Assembly (NCBI GenBank): GCA_013141155.1
Contig: JABFRM010000212.1
Coordinates: 1-32,145 of the forward strand
Length of the DNA stretch: 32,145 nucleotides
Source: Methylococcaceae bacterium
GTDB taxonomy: Bacteria > Pseudomonadota > Gammaproteobacteria > Methylococcales > Methylomonadaceae
Direction of reading: 5' to 3'
Shown: positions 1-10,575 of the stretch, piece after piece
Numbering within the stretch: the first letter of the stretch is position 1
Layout: each line of letters opens with the position of its first letter
Program-made: the position numbers and the translations under genes
The notes under the pieces: model-generated
The model's input: only the letters and a program-made list of their open reading frames with translations
Database searches by the model: none
Told to the model about the DNA's origin: nothing

Positions 1-514
1 AGCGACGGTATCGTTTGGCTATGGCGTTAATGCCTCCGTTTTGCAACTGGCTAAGGCCTATACTGCTTTAGCCGATAATGGCATGTTGCATTCAGTGACC
101 TTACTTAAGCGCGATGTTGATGATCGTGCGGTGCGGGTTTTTTCAGCTAAAACCGCCCAGCAAGTAAAAGCCATGTTAGAAACAGTTGTGATGCGTGATG
201 GTACCGCTTATCAAGCGCGGGTGGACGGTTATCGTGTTGCCGGAAAAACCGGTACTGTTAAAAAAATTGGTGAAAATGGTCGGTATACCGATGATAAATA
301 CTTTGGATTTTTTGTAGGCATGGCGCCTGCCAGTGATCCACGTTTAGTGATCGCGGTGATGGTTGATGAACCCAGTGCCGGCAAGTATTACGGGGGCTTA
401 GTCGCCGCGCCAGTATTTTCTAAAGTGATGGCCGGTGCTTTAAGAACTTTAGGTATTGCGCCTGATCAGGAAGAAAGTATGCCGATCTTATTAGTTAAAA
501 AAGAGCCCGCCTGA
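1..514 (+). CDS. ftsI: Peptidoglycan D,D-transpeptidase FtsI (PBP3), C-terminal part
   Basis: This is the 3' end of the septal transpeptidase that cross-links peptidoglycan at the division site. The gene is cut by the window edge. The reading frame is open from base 2, and upstream of the first possible internal start it encodes SFGYGVNASVLQLAKAY, matching the conserved stretch before the KTG box of class B penicillin-binding proteins. The KTG triad motif (GKTGT) is at bases 245-253. The active-site SxxK and SxN motifs would lie upstream, outside the window. The stop codon overlaps the murE start by one base (TGATG), as expected for the dcw cluster. The TTG at base 41 is an internal codon, not the true start. 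Identity is very secure because of the following murE-murF-mraY order. Confidence 0.95.
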   Translation, partial: ATVSFGYGVNASVLQLAKAYTALADNGMLHSVTLLKRDVDDRAVRVFSAKTAQQVKAMLETVVMRDGTAYQARVDGYRVAGKTGTVKKIGENGRYTDDKYFGFFVGMAPASDPRLVIAVMVDEPSAGKYYGGLVAAPVFSKVMAGALRTLGIAPDQEESMPILLVKKEPA

Positions 515-2052
515 TGCAATTGCAAGCTTTGCTCAGTGGATTTGTCGATACCAGCCATGATTTTACGATTACGGGTCTGTGTTTAGATAGTCGTCAAATT
601 ACTGAAGGACAGGTTTTCGTAGCGTTAGCCGCCGCAGACCAGTCGGCTTTAATGAATGTACAGCAAGCAGTGGCGAGGGGGGCCCGTGCGGTTATTTATG
701 ATCCGAAAGATGTCGATTTATCAAATTGGATAGTGGCGGCCCAAGGTAAGAATAATACTGTAAATAGCGGTGTATTTTTAGCGATACCAGCGTTGGACAC
801 TCAGTTGGGTGCTATTGCCGCACGTTATTATGCACAACCCTCAAGCAAGCTGGATGTCATTGGCATCACCGGCACCAACGGTAAAACGTCATGCACGCAA
901 TTTTTGGGGCAGTTGTTGGATGCTTGCGGCATTATCGGCACTTTAGGCTGGGGTGTTTGGGGTGATTTAACCTTTACCGGCTATACCACACCGGATGCAC
1001 TGGCGACACAAACTATGCTGGCAGCATTTGTCGGCCAAGGGCAGCGCACCGTAGCAATGGAAGTTTCATCGCATGGTATAGCGGAAGGTCGGATTAATAG
1101 CGTGCGTTTTAAAGGCGTGGTTCTGACCAATATTAGCCGAGATCATCTGGATTTTCACGGTACCATGGCGGCCTATATTGCCACCAAACAGGTGTTATTT
1201 ACCCGTACCGATACCGAATTTGCGGTGTTTAATCTTGATGATGCACTGAGCGGGCAGTTTATGGCGGTTGTGCCACAGTCCATCGCCATTTGGGGATTTG
1301 GCATCATTAAGGATGCAAATACCGCGTTTGATCAGACGACTTTCGTTGCACGTAAGCAGTTTGTTTATGCGCAACATATTCGCCATCAGGCCGATGGCTT
1401 GGCTTTTGAAATCGGCTGGCAAGATCAGCTACAAACGTTACAAGTGCCACTTTACGGCGACTTTAATGTTGAAAATATTTTAGCGGTAGTAACGGTATTG
1501 TTGGCGCTTGGTGAATCATTGGCAACGATTGCTGCCAAATTGCAAATGCTTAAGCCCGTGAACGGTAGAATGCAGCGTTTTGGCAATCCGCAATCCGCCT
1601 TGATTTTCGTTGATTATGCACACACCCCAGATGCGCTGGAGAAAGCTTTGATCAGCGCCCGGCAGCATTGTAAGAAAGCGTTGTGGGTAGTATTCGGCTG
1701 TGGCGGTGATCGGGATACCGGCAAACGTCCGCAAATGGGGGCTTGTGCAGCGCAATATGCGGATCATGTGATTATTACCGATGACAACCCGCGCTCAGAA
1801 GATCCTGCCAGCATTACCCAAGCTATTGTGGCAGGTTTTCAACGGCAATCAACCCTTAATGCTGCGCATTTAAGCGTGATCCATGACCGTGAACACGCTA
1901 TCCAGACGGCAATAGGACAAGCTGCAATAGATGATTGTATTGTGATTGCCGGTAAAGGCCATGAACAGTATCAAGAAATTAACGGTCAGAAGCTGCCTTT
2001 TAGTGATGCCCAAGTGGTTATAAAGCTGTTAGCAGACACGGCGGTTGCATAA
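514..2052 (+). CDS. murE: UDP-MurNAc-L-Ala-D-Glu:meso-diaminopimelate ligase MurE
   Basis: MurE adds the third residue of the stem peptide to UDP-MurNAc-L-Ala-D-Glu in the cytoplasm, using ATP. The 512-residue product has the Mur-ligase P-loop GTNGKT at residues 120-125, the central-domain lysine in the IATKQ context near residue 225 that is carbamylated in the family, and the C-terminal VDYAHTPD motif at 366-373. The DNPR motif at residues 424-427 is the signature for meso-diaminopimelate rather than lysine as substrate, which fits a Gram-negative wall. The length is normal for the family. The start overlaps the ftsI stop by one base and the stop overlaps the murF start by one base (TAATG), so translation is probably coupled. 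Confidence 0.97.
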   Translation: MQLQALLSGFVDTSHDFTITGLCLDSRQITEGQVFVALAAADQSALMNVQQAVARGARAVIYDPKDVDLSNWIVAAQGKNNTVNSGVFLAIPALDTQLGAIAARYYAQPSSKLDVIGITGTNGKTSCTQFLGQLLDACGIIGTLGWGVWGDLTFTGYTTPDALATQTMLAAFVGQGQRTVAMEVSSHGIAEGRINSVRFKGVVLTNISRDHLDFHGTMAAYIATKQVLFTRTDTEFAVFNLDDALSGQFMAVVPQSIAIWGFGIIKDANTAFDQTTFVARKQFVYAQHIRHQADGLAFEIGWQDQLQTLQVPLYGDFNVENILAVVTVLLALGESLATIAAKLQMLKPVNGRMQRFGNPQSALIFVDYAHTPDALEKALISARQHCKKALWVVFGCGGDRDTGKRPQMGACAAQYADHVIITDDNPRSEDPASITQAIVAGFQRQSTLNAAHLSVIHDREHAIQTAIGQAAIDDCIVIAGKGHEQYQEINGQKLPFSDAQVVIKLLADTAVA

Positions 2053-3443
2053 TGAATTTCTCTTTAAATGCAATGGTTGCGGTAGTCAATGGCAAGTTAG
2101 GTGTAGGCAACACTACTGCCGCTGGCGATGACTTACGGTTTTCGAGTTTTAGTATTAATACCCGTACTTTACAGGCGGGGGATGTTTATATTGCGATTAA
2201 AGGTCAGGTTTTTGATGGTCATGATTTTGTTGCAGAAGCCGTAGCAGCCGGTGCAAGTGCAGTCATTGTGCAGCGCGAAGTCGCCACGACAGTACCCAGC
2301 ATTATCGTCAACGATACACACTGGGCGCTAGCGCAACTGGCAACCGCCAGACGGCTACAATCGCAGGCCTTAATTGTCGGGGTTACTGGTAGTAATGGTA
2401 AAACCACGGTTAAAGAACTGCTTGCGGCGATTCTGAGCGTCAATGCGCCAGTATTGTATACCCAAGGTAATCTGAATAATGATATCGGTGTGCCTTTAAC
2501 TTTATTAAAACTGCACGATGAACACCGTTACGCTGTGATTGAAATGGGTGCCAATCATGCGGGTGAAATCGCTTACACCAGCACCTGTGCTAAAGCCGAT
2601 GTGGTACTGATTAATAATGTCGGTGATGCACATTTGGAAGGCTTTGGCAGTCTTGAAGGCGTTGCGCATGCCAAAGGTGAAATCGTAGCAACGCTAAAAG
2701 AGGAAGGCATTGCGATACTGAATCGGGATGATCAATTTTATGCTTATTGGAAAACGCTGGCAGGCGCGCGTAAAAACCTCAGTTTTGGGCTAAGTGCAGC
2801 AGCCGATTTTAGTGCTGATGCCATTAGCACTGAGGTCGATGATCATCAATTGAAGTCACAGTTTGAACTTATTACGCCGCTGGGTAATGTGCCGATTAGC
2901 CTTAATTTAGCCGGAACGCATAATGTATTGAATGCCGTGGCGGCCAGTGCCGCTGCGGTTGCGTTAGGCATTGATTTAGAACAAATTCAACAAGGATTGG
3001 CGAGTTTGCAACCAGTTAAAGGTCGCTTGCAGCCAGTAATCGGACGATTAGGCAATATCCTGATAGATGATACTTACAATGCTAACCCCTCGTCTTTAAA
3101 AGTCGCATTAGACGTATTGAAAGGCTGCCACGGCGAACCGTGGTTAGCCTTAGGCGCTTTTGGTGAGTTGGGACCCGATAGCGTAAGTCTGCATGCAAAC
3201 ATGGCGGCAGATATTAAAAGTCGCGGCGTTACTCGGCTTTTTGCTACCGGTGTGGATGCTAAGGCGACAGTTGAGGCTTTTGGCGTAGGCGCAAGCTATT
3301 TTGCAGAACAGGTGGATTTAATTAAACAGTTAAATCAAGAGTTAACCCCTAATATCACGTTGTTGATCAAGGGTTCGCGCGCGCAACACATGGAAAACGT
3401 TGTCGCTGCATTGACCAATACCACAGGAAAACCAGCATGTTAG
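2052..3443 (+). CDS. murF: UDP-MurNAc-tripeptide:D-Ala-D-Ala ligase MurF
   Basis: MurF completes the UDP-MurNAc-pentapeptide by adding the D-Ala-D-Ala dipeptide made by Ddl. The 463-residue protein has the Mur-ligase P-loop GSNGKT at residues 113-118, an [10 protein letters not shown] segment in the central ATPase domain, and the C-terminal domain motif DDTYNANP typical of MurF. Length matches the family (about 450 residues). The gene starts inside the murE stop codon and ends seven bases into mraY, so it sits within the coupled dcw operon. Nothing unusual is seen. Confidence 0.97.
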   Translation: MNFSLNAMVAVVNGKLGVGNTTAAGDDLRFSSFSINTRTLQAGDVYIAIKGQVFDGHDFVAEAVAAGASAVIVQREVATTVPSIIVNDTHWALAQLATARRLQSQALIVGVTGSNGKTTVKELLAAILSVNAPVLYTQGNLNNDIGVPLTLLKLHDEHRYAVIEMGANHAGEIAYTSTCAKADVVLINNVGDAHLEGFGSLEGVAHAKGEIVATLKEEGIAILNRDDQFYAYWKTLAGARKNLSFGLSAAADFSADAISTEVDDHQLKSQFELITPLGNVPISLNLAGTHNVLNAVAASAAAVALGIDLEQIQQGLASLQPVKGRLQPVIGRLGNILIDDTYNANPSSLKVALDVLKGCHGEPWLALGAFGELGPDSVSLHANMAADIKSRGVTRLFATGVDAKATVEAFGVGASYFAEQVDLIKQLNQELTPNITLLIKGSRAQHMENVVAALTNTTGKPAC

Positions 3444-4519
3444 TGTATTTAGCCGATTATTTAATGACCTTTGGCGGTGGTTTCAGGGTATTTCAATACC
3501 TTACTTTTCGCGCCATTTTAGGGGCATTAACGGCGTTGCTCATTTCACTCATGATCGGCCCTTGGATGATACGGAAATTAACCCGGCAAAAAATTGGGCA
3601 AATGGTGCGCATTGATGGCCCTGAAAGCCATTACAACAAGAAAGGTACGCCAACCATGGGTGGCACTTTAATTATCACCGCGATCACCATTAGCACTTTA
3701 TTATGGGCGGATTTAGGTAATCGCTATATCTGGGTCATTTTGCTGGTCATGCTGGGCTATGGTGCCATCGGTTTTATGGATGATTATAAAAAAATAGCCC
3801 TGGGTAATAGCGCCGGTTTATCTGCACGCGCCAAATACTTTTGGCAATCGGCTATTGGTCTGGCGGCGGCGTTATTTTTATACAATAGCGCCATGTTACC
3901 CACTGAAACGCAGTTCATCGTGCCGTTTTTCAAGCATGTGATGATCAATATGGGCTGGATGTATGTGGTATTAAGTTATTTTGTCATTGTCGGCACCAGT
4001 AACGCCGTGAATCTGACCGATGGTTTGGATGGATTAGCAATTATGCCGACGGTTATGGTTGCAATTGGTTTAGGTATTTTTGCGTATCTTTCTGGCCACA
4101 TAACGTTTGCGGAATATTTGGCCATTCCGTATTTGCCGAGAGCGGGCGAATTGATTGTGTTTTGTTCGGCAATCGTCGGTGCTGGCCTAGGTTTTTTATG
4201 GTTTAACACCTATCCAGCTATGGTATTTATGGGCGATGTAGGGGCTTTAGCCTTGGGTGGCGCGCTGGGGGTATTGGCAGTATTAGTCAGGCAAGAAATT
4301 GTCATGGTGATCATGGGTGGAGTATTTGTGATGGAAACGGTTTCCGTCATCATTCAAGTCGCGTCCTTCAAAATGACTGGCAAGCGCGTGTTTCGCATGG
4401 CACCGATACACCACCATTTTGAATTAAAAGGCTGGCCTGAACCCCGGGTAATCGTGAGATTTTGGATTATTACCTTTGTTTTGGTTTTAGTTGGTTTATC
4501 AACGCTCAAGTTACGTTAA
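3437..4519 (+). CDS. mraY: Phospho-MurNAc-pentapeptide translocase MraY
   Basis: MraY is an integral membrane enzyme that transfers phospho-MurNAc-pentapeptide from UDP to undecaprenyl phosphate, giving lipid I. At 360 residues it has the length of the E. coli enzyme, and the conserved acidic residues fall at the same positions: D115 and D116 (GFMDDYKK) and D267 (VFMGDVGA). The [13 protein letters not shown] segment and the cytoplasmic [14 protein letters not shown] loop near residue 325 are also present. Many hydrophobic segments are visible. The ATG start overlaps the murF 3' end by seven bases. Only six bases separate it from murD. Confidence 0.98.
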   Translation: MLVYLADYLMTFGGGFRVFQYLTFRAILGALTALLISLMIGPWMIRKLTRQKIGQMVRIDGPESHYNKKGTPTMGGTLIITAITISTLLWADLGNRYIWVILLVMLGYGAIGFMDDYKKIALGNSAGLSARAKYFWQSAIGLAAALFLYNSAMLPTETQFIVPFFKHVMINMGWMYVVLSYFVIVGTSNAVNLTDGLDGLAIMPTVMVAIGLGIFAYLSGHITFAEYLAIPYLPRAGELIVFCSAIVGAGLGFLWFNTYPAMVFMGDVGALALGGALGVLAVLVRQEIVMVIMGGVFVMETVSVIIQVASFKMTGKRVFRMAPIHHHFELKGWPEPRVIVRFWIITFVLVLVGLSTLKLR

Positions 4520-4525
4520 GTCAAT

Positions 4526-5947
4526 ATGAATACTGAAATAATTTTGCAAACCTTAAAAAATACCTTTGGTCTGGATGCCCGATCAAAAGTGTTGGTGGTT
4601 GGACTAGGGGTAACTGGACTTTCTGTTGCGCATTATTTGGATCAATTGAGTCTTCCTTATGCGATTGTAGATAGTCGTATTAAACCGGCATTAATGGCTG
4701 AATTTATTGAACAACATCCAGAAGTGCCGGTTTTCACAGGTGGATTTGATGCCGATGCCTTTAACGTTGCAACGCACTTAATAGTAAGCCCAGGCGTTGC
4801 TTTAGATGAGCCGGCTATTCTTGCGGCGTTGGCTCGCGGAGCCAAAAGCTTAAGTGATATTGATTTATTTAGCAGGTCGGTAACCGCACCGATTGTTGCC
4901 ATTACTGGCTCCAACGGTAAAAGTACGGTGACCACGATGGTCGGGGATATGGCGAAAGTTGCCGGTAAAAAAGTCGGCGTTGGTGGTAATTTGGGTGTAC
5001 CTGCCCTGGATTTGATTACGGATGATGCCGAACTGTACGTATTAGAGTTATCCAGCTTTCAGTTAGAGCGTACCACCCAATTGTATGCCGCTGCCGCAAC
5101 TGTGTTAAATATCAGCGCTGATCATTTGGATCGTCACGCGAGCGTTGTCGATTATGCCAATCAAAAGCAGATTGTATTTAATGGCACAGGCGTGATGGTG
5201 TTGAATGTTGACGACCCTATGGTTGATGCTATGCGGCAACAGGGTCTTGGTCGAAGCATACTTACTTTTGGATTAAATTATAAAGCTGATTTTTATATCG
5301 CAAAAGTACAGGGCGGCGACTATTTAATGTACCAAGACCAACGCTTGATGCCAGTGGCGGATTTACCCTTGGAAGGATCGCATAATGTTGCCAATGCTTT
5401 GGCCGCTTTAGCCTTGGGCGTTGCAATGCACTTAGATATGGCGTCAATGTGTAAGGCGCTACGCGAGTTTAAAGGCTTGGCACATCGTATGCAGAAAGTC
5501 GCGGTTATTAAAGAAGTTGCTTGGATTAATGATTCAAAAGCCACCAATATTGGCGCTTGCGTAGCTGCTTTACAAGGTTACACACATCCTTTGGTTTTAA
5601 TTGCGGGTGGTGACGCTAAGGGCGCCGATATGTTGGATTTGGTGCCTGCCATTAAAGCAAAAGTGAAAAGTGTCATTTTAATGGGCAAAGATGCGGCGCT
5701 AATTGAACGGGCGTTAAATGGTTGTGTACCGACATATTCAGCCGCGAATATGCAGCAAGCAGTGAAAATAGCTGCCGGAATAGCGCTTACAGGTGACAGC
5801 GTGTTGTTATCACCAGCATGTGCCAGTATTGATCAGTTTCGGGATTACAAAGATAGGGGTGAACAGTTTACGCGTGCGGTATTGGCGTTATCCAATGCAG
5901 GTAAGGATAAGCCAGTAAAAAATGCGCATGGCAAGGTTAGTGCATGA
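4526..5947 (+). CDS. murD: UDP-MurNAc-L-Ala:D-glutamate ligase MurD
   Basis: MurD adds D-glutamate to UDP-MurNAc-L-Ala. The 473-residue protein shows an N-terminal Rossmann-like segment (VLVVGLGVTGLSVAHYL), the P-loop GSNGKST, the ELSSFQLE motif and the C-terminal LLSPACASIDQFRDYKDRG motif. It is about 35 residues longer than the E. coli enzyme. The excess is an N-terminal lead of about 18 residues before the nucleotide-binding fold and a lysine-rich C-terminal tail after the conserved domain. The ATG at 4526 is the only sensible start near the mraY stop. The stop TGA overlaps the ATG of a short reading frame that bridges to ftsW. Confidence 0.96.
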   Translation: MNTEIILQTLKNTFGLDARSKVLVVGLGVTGLSVAHYLDQLSLPYAIVDSRIKPALMAEFIEQHPEVPVFTGGFDADAFNVATHLIVSPGVALDEPAILAALARGAKSLSDIDLFSRSVTAPIVAITGSNGKSTVTTMVGDMAKVAGKKVGVGGNLGVPALDLITDDAELYVLELSSFQLERTTQLYAAAATVLNISADHLDRHASVVDYANQKQIVFNGTGVMVLNVDDPMVDAMRQQGLGRSILTFGLNYKADFYIAKVQGGDYLMYQDQRLMPVADLPLEGSHNVANALAALALGVAMHLDMASMCKALREFKGLAHRMQKVAVIKEVAWINDSKATNIGACVAALQGYTHPLVLIAGGDAKGADMLDLVPAIKAKVKSVILMGKDAALIERALNGCVPTYSAANMQQAVKIAAGIALTGDSVLLSPACASIDQFRDYKDRGEQFTRAVLALSNAGKDKPVKNAHGKVSA

Positions 5948-6042
5948 AGCCGTTGTCAGATAATGCCCCTAATGCAATGAAACGGAAATTTGTTACGGGT
6001 GATGATCAAATGACAGGCTCTCAAGGGGGTAGGCCGGTATGA
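5944..6042 (+). CDS. Possible 32-residue small protein bridging murD and ftsW
   Basis: A 32-codon reading frame begins with an ATG overlapping the murD stop (ATGA) and ends with a TGA overlapping the ftsW start (ATGA). It fills exactly the otherwise non-coding gap between the two genes. The product is hydrophilic, has no membrane segment and resembles nothing I recognise. The perfect four-base overlaps at both ends are typical of translational coupling, so it may be a real small protein, a translational relay keeping ribosomes loaded onto ftsW, or a chance frame. ftsW cannot start upstream in its own frame because a TAG lies at 6030-6032. Confidence 0.35.
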   Translation: MKPLSDNAPNAMKRKFVTGDDQMTGSQGGRPV

Positions 6043-7208
6043 AAAAAACGGTTTCAGCGCATTTGCCTTTTCAGGTCGATAACGTTTTATTAGTCGTCTG
6101 CATTAGCATATTGTTGATTGGATTTGTCATGGTAACGTCGGCCTCATTACATTTAGGCACAAAAATGACCGGTTCCATGAATTACTACCCGATCCGGCAA
6201 CTGACCCATATCGCCATAGGCTTGTTATTTGCTGGATTGACCTTGAAAGTACCGATGCCAAGTTGGGAGCGATTAAACAGCAGTTTGTTTATGGCGTCTT
6301 TGCTATTGTTAGTCATTGTGTTCATTCCAGGGCTAGGGGTCAAAGTGAACGGCAGTGTCCGTTGGCTATCATTAGGCGGTTTAAGAATACAGGTGTCAGA
6401 AATTACCAAAGTATGTGCAGTGATTTATATGGCGGGCTATATTACCCGTCATCACAAAAATATACAGCAATCCGCTTTAGGTATTTGTAAGCCGCTGTTT
6501 TTATTTATGTTCGCCAGTATTTTTTTGTTGTTGGAACCAGATTTAGGCTCGGCAGTGGTGCTATTCATTATCGCGATGGGCATGTTATTTTTGGCAGGCG
6601 CACGTTTGCACCAGTTTAGTATTTTATTCCTGGCGGTCATTGCGGTGGTTACGGTGCTGGTGGTATTTTTTCCGTATCGTTTGCAAAGGGTAACCAGCTT
6701 TATTAATCCGTGGGCGGACCCTTTAAAAACCGGTTTTCAATTAACCCAGGCCTTGATTTCATTTGGGCGGGGTGAATGGCTGGGCGTTGGTTTAGGCAGT
6801 GGCGTACAAAAGTTATTTTATCTGCCGGAAGCGCATACGGATTTTTTATTTTCAGTGATCGCAGAAGAATTAGGCTTGCTGGGTGTGGTAACGGTCATCA
6901 GTTTGTTTGCAGTGTTAATTTGGCGCGCCTTTTTTATTGCCAGTCTTGCTGAACAAGCGGGGCAAAAATTTGCAGCGTATATCGCTTATGGCCTGGGTAT
7001 CTGGTTTGGCTTTCAAACCTTCGTCAATATCGGGGTGAATATGGGGATTTTACCTACTAAAGGTTTGACTTTACCGTTGATGAGTTATGGTGGCGGCAGC
7101 ATGATAGTGATGTGCATGGCGGTCGCCTTATTGTTTAGAGTTTACGCGGAAGCGGCGGAAGTCATTGCCAGTACGCCCAAAGGTAAGCGGCAATGGCACA
7201 GCGTATAG
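6039..7208 (+). CDS. ftsW: Septal peptidoglycan glycosyltransferase FtsW (SEDS family)
   Basis: FtsW is the SEDS-family polymerase that, paired with FtsI, makes septal glycan strands from lipid II in the inner membrane. The 389-residue product has about ten hydrophobic segments. Conserved SEDS regions include INPWADPLKTGFQLTQALI and the loop YLPEAHTDFLF, where D268 is the equivalent of the catalytic aspartate. The C-terminal PTKGLTLPLMSYGGGSMI signature is intact. The ATG at 6039 is forced by an in-frame TAG just upstream at 6030-6032, so the cytoplasmic N-terminal tail is short. The 3' end overlaps murG by 16 bases. Confidence 0.96.
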   Translation: MKKTVSAHLPFQVDNVLLVVCISILLIGFVMVTSASLHLGTKMTGSMNYYPIRQLTHIAIGLLFAGLTLKVPMPSWERLNSSLFMASLLLLVIVFIPGLGVKVNGSVRWLSLGGLRIQVSEITKVCAVIYMAGYITRHHKNIQQSALGICKPLFLFMFASIFLLLEPDLGSAVVLFIIAMGMLFLAGARLHQFSILFLAVIAVVTVLVVFFPYRLQRVTSFINPWADPLKTGFQLTQALISFGRGEWLGVGLGSGVQKLFYLPEAHTDFLFSVIAEELGLLGVVTVISLFAVLIWRAFFIASLAEQAGQKFAAYIAYGLGIWFGFQTFVNIGVNMGILPTKGLTLPLMSYGGGSMIVMCMAVALLFRVYAEAAEVIASTPKGKRQWHSV

Positions 7209-8248
7209 TGATTATGGCCGGTGGTACCGGTGGGCATGTGTTTCCTGCGTTGGCGGTGGCGCAGTATTGCTTGGAAAAAGGCTGGGAAGTGAGTTGGCTT
7301 GGGACGCATCAGGGGTTGGAAAGTCGCGTGATTCCAGAGCAAGGTATCGAGATTGATTGGTTATCAGTGGCGGGCGTTAGGGGAAAAGGATTTTTTTCCA
7401 AATTGACGGCGTCATTAGGGGTAATAAAAGCTTGTATCCAAGCGCTACTGGTGTTAGTCCGCCGCAAGCCGCAGGTGGTTTTAGGCATGGGCGGATTTGT
7501 GTCGGGGCCAGGCGGATTAATGGCGAGATTGCTGGGTATTCCTTTGGTTATTCATGAACAAAACAAAGTGCCAGGCACCACCAATCGTTTGTTATCAAAA
7601 GTAACTGATAATGTATTGGAAGCATTTGAAGGCAGTTTTAAACCGCAAGTAAAGGCCTTGTGGACAGGCAATCCGTTGCGTAAAGCCTTAATGAATTTGT
7701 CGAAAACGGCGGATTGGACAAACGCCCGCGAATTTAGGATTTTGATTATTGGTGGCAGCCAAGGCGCCGCTATTTTAAACACCACGGTTCCTGATGCTTT
7801 GGCACACACACCGAATATAGCCATTAAACACCAAACCGGTAGCGCAATGTTGGCCGAGGTGCAAGCGCACTACAGCAAATTAGGCGTGGTCGCTGAAGCC
7901 ATTGCTTTTATCAGTGATATGAGTGCCGCTTATGAATGGGCGGATATGCTTATTTGCAGGGCGGGAGCCATGACCATCAGTGAGTTGGCTGCGGCAGGAA
8001 AACCTGCGGTTTTGGTGCCTTTGCCGAATGCCATTGATGATCATCAAGTTGCCAATGCCAAGGTACTCGCAGAGGCCGGCGGGGCAATCATTTTGTTACA
8101 AGCGGATTTAAATAGCAGTAATTTACTGCGGGATATACAACAGGTACAAAAGCATAACGTAATGATGTCAAACAATGCAAAAAAAATGGCACGTCTTGAT
8201 GCGACTAAACAGGTGGCGGAATTTTGTATGGCAAGGGCGAAATCATGA
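7193..8248 (+). CDS. murG: Lipid II synthase MurG (UDP-GlcNAc transferase)
   Basis: MurG transfers GlcNAc from UDP-GlcNAc to lipid I on the inner face of the cytoplasmic membrane, giving lipid II. It is a GT-B fold, family 28 glycosyltransferase. The 351-residue protein starts with the glycine-rich loop [12 protein letters not shown] (residues 9-20), has the [13 protein letters not shown] motif, and the UDP-GlcNAc-binding region [17 protein letters not shown] followed by DDHQVANA. Length is normal. The start lies 16 bases inside ftsW and the stop shares an ATGA with murC. Confidence 0.97.
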   Translation: MAQRIVIMAGGTGGHVFPALAVAQYCLEKGWEVSWLGTHQGLESRVIPEQGIEIDWLSVAGVRGKGFFSKLTASLGVIKACIQALLVLVRRKPQVVLGMGGFVSGPGGLMARLLGIPLVIHEQNKVPGTTNRLLSKVTDNVLEAFEGSFKPQVKALWTGNPLRKALMNLSKTADWTNAREFRILIIGGSQGAAILNTTVPDALAHTPNIAIKHQTGSAMLAEVQAHYSKLGVVAEAIAFISDMSAAYEWADMLICRAGAMTISELAAAGKPAVLVPLPNAIDDHQVANAKVLAEAGGAIILLQADLNSSNLLRDIQQVQKHNVMMSNNAKKMARLDATKQVAEFCMARAKS

Positions 8249-9678
8249 ACAGACCCAGTCACTTTCTGCCGCAGACGCTCATAAAAGTAAATCGAATTCA
8301 TTTTGTAGGCATTGGCGGCACTGGCATGTGTGGGATAGCAGAAGTGTTGTCGAATCTGGGTTATCAAGTTTCCGGTTCGGACATTAAAGCGTCTTCGGTA
8401 ACAGAACGTTTACAGCAACAAGGTATCACCATCAATATCGGCCATCAGCGTGGCAATATTGCGGGGGTTGATGTAGTGGTGGTTTCAACGGCTATTGACC
8501 GTAAGAATCCCGAAGTTGACGAAGCTTATATACAGCGTATTGCGGTGATTCCGCGTGCGGAAATGCTCGCAGAATTAATGCGTTTTAGATTTGGCATCGC
8601 AATAGCGGGTACGCATGGTAAAACCACCACCACCAGTTTAACGGCGAGCATTTTGGCAGAAGGCGGATTAGATCCTACTTTTGTGATTGGCGGGCGCTTA
8701 AACAGTGCGGGGAGCAATGCCAAACTGGGATTGGGCAACTATTTAGTTGCCGAAGCGGATGAGAGTGATGCGTCCTTTCTCTACTTACAGCCGATGATTG
8801 CAGTGGTGACCAACATTGATCAAGATCACATGAGTACTTATGATGGCTGTTTCCAGCGCTTAAAAGATACCTTTGTCGAATTTTTGCATCATTTGCCGTT
8901 TTATGGCTTAGCGGTTTTGTGTTTGGATGATGAGGGGGTGCGAGAAATCTTGCCAGCTTTGTCAAAACCGGTCAAAACCTACGGCGTACATCCAGATGCC
9001 GATGTTCGCGCCGTGGATATTAAGCAGCAAGGGATGCACACCTCGTTTACTGCGATACGTTGGGGGGATTTTGAGCCGCTTAAGGTGACTTTAAATATGC
9101 CGGGTTGGCACAATATGCTAAATGCTTTGGCCGCGATCACTGTCGCCACGAATCTGGAAATACAAGATGCCGCCATCATTAAAAGTCTGGGTGATTTTAA
9201 GGGTATTGGACGGCGCTTTCAGATAAACGGTGATGTACTTATGCCTGGTGGCTCCATAACTTTAGTGGATGATTATGGCCATCATCCGCGAGAAATTGCT
9301 GCAACCTTGGAAGCACTAAAACAAGCTTGGCCGGCGCGCCGTTCAGTGGTGGTGTTCCAGCCGCATCGTTACAGTCGTACCCGTGATTTGTTCGAAGATT
9401 TTGTTAAAGTGCTGTCCACCGTAGACGTACTGATTTTGCTGGACGTTTATGCGGCAGGGGAGTCCGCTATTCCGGCAGCCGATGGACGTGCTTTAAGCCG
9501 TACGATTCGGATGCGCGGACAAGTGGATCCGGTGTTTGTTGAAGACGGTGAAGATCTTGCCAGCATACTGGTTGGGATACTAAAGGCAGATGATGTGTTA
9601 TTGACCTTGGGTGCTGGTAATGTAGGGCAAATTGCCAGCCAATTGCCGCAACAATTAGCAGAGCTGTTTGGCATTTAA
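8245..9678 (+). CDS. murC: UDP-MurNAc:L-alanine ligase MurC
   Basis: MurC adds the first stem-peptide residue, L-alanine, to UDP-MurNAc. I start it at the ATG at 8245, which overlaps the murG stop as ATGA and has an AAGGGCGA ribosome-binding-like sequence just upstream. A TTG at 8224 is in frame but less likely. The 477-residue product has the N-terminal [17 protein letters not shown] dinucleotide-type fold, the P-loop GTHGKTTTT at residues 122-130, [10 protein letters not shown], and the HHPREI segment of the C-terminal domain. Length is close to the E. coli enzyme (491). Confidence 0.97.
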   Translation: MNRPSHFLPQTLIKVNRIHFVGIGGTGMCGIAEVLSNLGYQVSGSDIKASSVTERLQQQGITINIGHQRGNIAGVDVVVVSTAIDRKNPEVDEAYIQRIAVIPRAEMLAELMRFRFGIAIAGTHGKTTTTSLTASILAEGGLDPTFVIGGRLNSAGSNAKLGLGNYLVAEADESDASFLYLQPMIAVVTNIDQDHMSTYDGCFQRLKDTFVEFLHHLPFYGLAVLCLDDEGVREILPALSKPVKTYGVHPDADVRAVDIKQQGMHTSFTAIRWGDFEPLKVTLNMPGWHNMLNALAAITVATNLEIQDAAIIKSLGDFKGIGRRFQINGDVLMPGGSITLVDDYGHHPREIAATLEALKQAWPARRSVVVFQPHRYSRTRDLFEDFVKVLSTVDVLILLDVYAAGESAIPAADGRALSRTIRMRGQVDPVFVEDGEDLASILVGILKADDVLLTLGAGNVGQIASQLPQQLAELFGI

Positions 9679-9681
9679 GTT

Positions 9682-10575
9682 ATGCAGGTGATATTGAATG
9701 GCAGCGTGGCTGGAGAACTGCTAAGCAATGAAAGTTTGGCTAACTATACCAGTTGGCGGGTAGGCGGGCTTGCGGAAGAATTGTTTATACCAGAGGATAA
9801 AGCAGGACTCTGTGCTTTTTTAGTGCAACTGGCAGGCAGTAAATCATTATTTTGGATGGGCTTTGGCAGTAATTTATTGGTGTTGGATGGCGGCATTGCG
9901 GGCGTGGTCATTAATACGCGCGGACGCTTAAAACAAATGGCCTTATATGATGGGTTAGTCTATGTAGAAGCGGGTGTCCCCTGTCCCCATGTGGCGCGAT
10001 TTTGTGCAGAACAGGGCTTGATTGGCGCGGAGTTTTTAGCAGGCATTCCTGGAACCATGGGTGGGGCGCTAAAAATGAATGCAGGTGCTTTTGAAGGATC
10101 CACCTGGGATTTAATTAACAGCGTGGAAACAGTTGATAACTTGGGCGTGGTTAGGCAACGGCAAGCGCAGGAATTTAAGGCGTATTATCGTGGCATAGAA
10201 GGACTTGGCGCGGAATGGTTTTTAGCGGCAACTTTAAAATTGCAAACGGGTGATCGTTTGCAAAGCCAGGAAAAAATCAGGCAATTATTGGCTAAACGCG
10301 CACAGAGCCAGCCGACTAATCAGCCTAGTTGCGGTTCAGTTTTTAAAAATCCTGAAGGCGATCATGCGGCGCGTTTGATTGAGGCTGCTGGGTTAAAGGG
10401 TTACTGCATCGGTGGTGCTTGTGTATCAGATAAACACGCGAATTTTATCGTTAATATTGGCGCTGCCACGGCAGCGGATATAGAAGCTTTAATTGCAACA
10501 ATTCAACAACAGGTTGAGGTGAAATATGGCATTAAATTACAAACAGAAGTCTGTCGGGTGGGTCGGTTGAAATGA
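9682..10575 (+). CDS. murB: UDP-N-acetylenolpyruvoylglucosamine reductase MurB (short type)
   Basis: MurB is the FAD-dependent, NADPH-using reductase that forms UDP-MurNAc. The 297-residue protein is shorter than E. coli MurB (342) and looks like the type II form. It has the FAD-binding segments SWRVGG (24-29), GFGSNLLVLDGGIAG (60-74) and AGIPGTMGGALKMNAGAF (120-137), and the catalytic serine in PSCGSVFKNP (S219). Its place between murC and ddl is seen in many Proteobacteria but not in E. coli, where murB lies outside the dcw cluster. Three bases separate it from murC and its stop overlaps ddl (ATGA). Confidence 0.95.
   Translation: MQVILNGSVAGELLSNESLANYTSWRVGGLAEELFIPEDKAGLCAFLVQLAGSKSLFWMGFGSNLLVLDGGIAGVVINTRGRLKQMALYDGLVYVEAGVPCPHVARFCAEQGLIGAEFLAGIPGTMGGALKMNAGAFEGSTWDLINSVETVDNLGVVRQRQAQEFKAYYRGIEGLGAEWFLAATLKLQTGDRLQSQEKIRQLLAKRAQSQPTNQPSCGSVFKNPEGDHAARLIEAAGLKGYCIGGACVSDKHANFIVNIGAATAADIEALIATIQQQVEVKYGIKLQTEVCRVGRLK

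Noticed and set aside
8224-8244. TTG start for murC seven codons upstream of the ATG
   Set aside because: The ATG at 8245 forms the usual ATGA overlap with murG and has a ribosome-binding-like AAGGGCGA just upstream.
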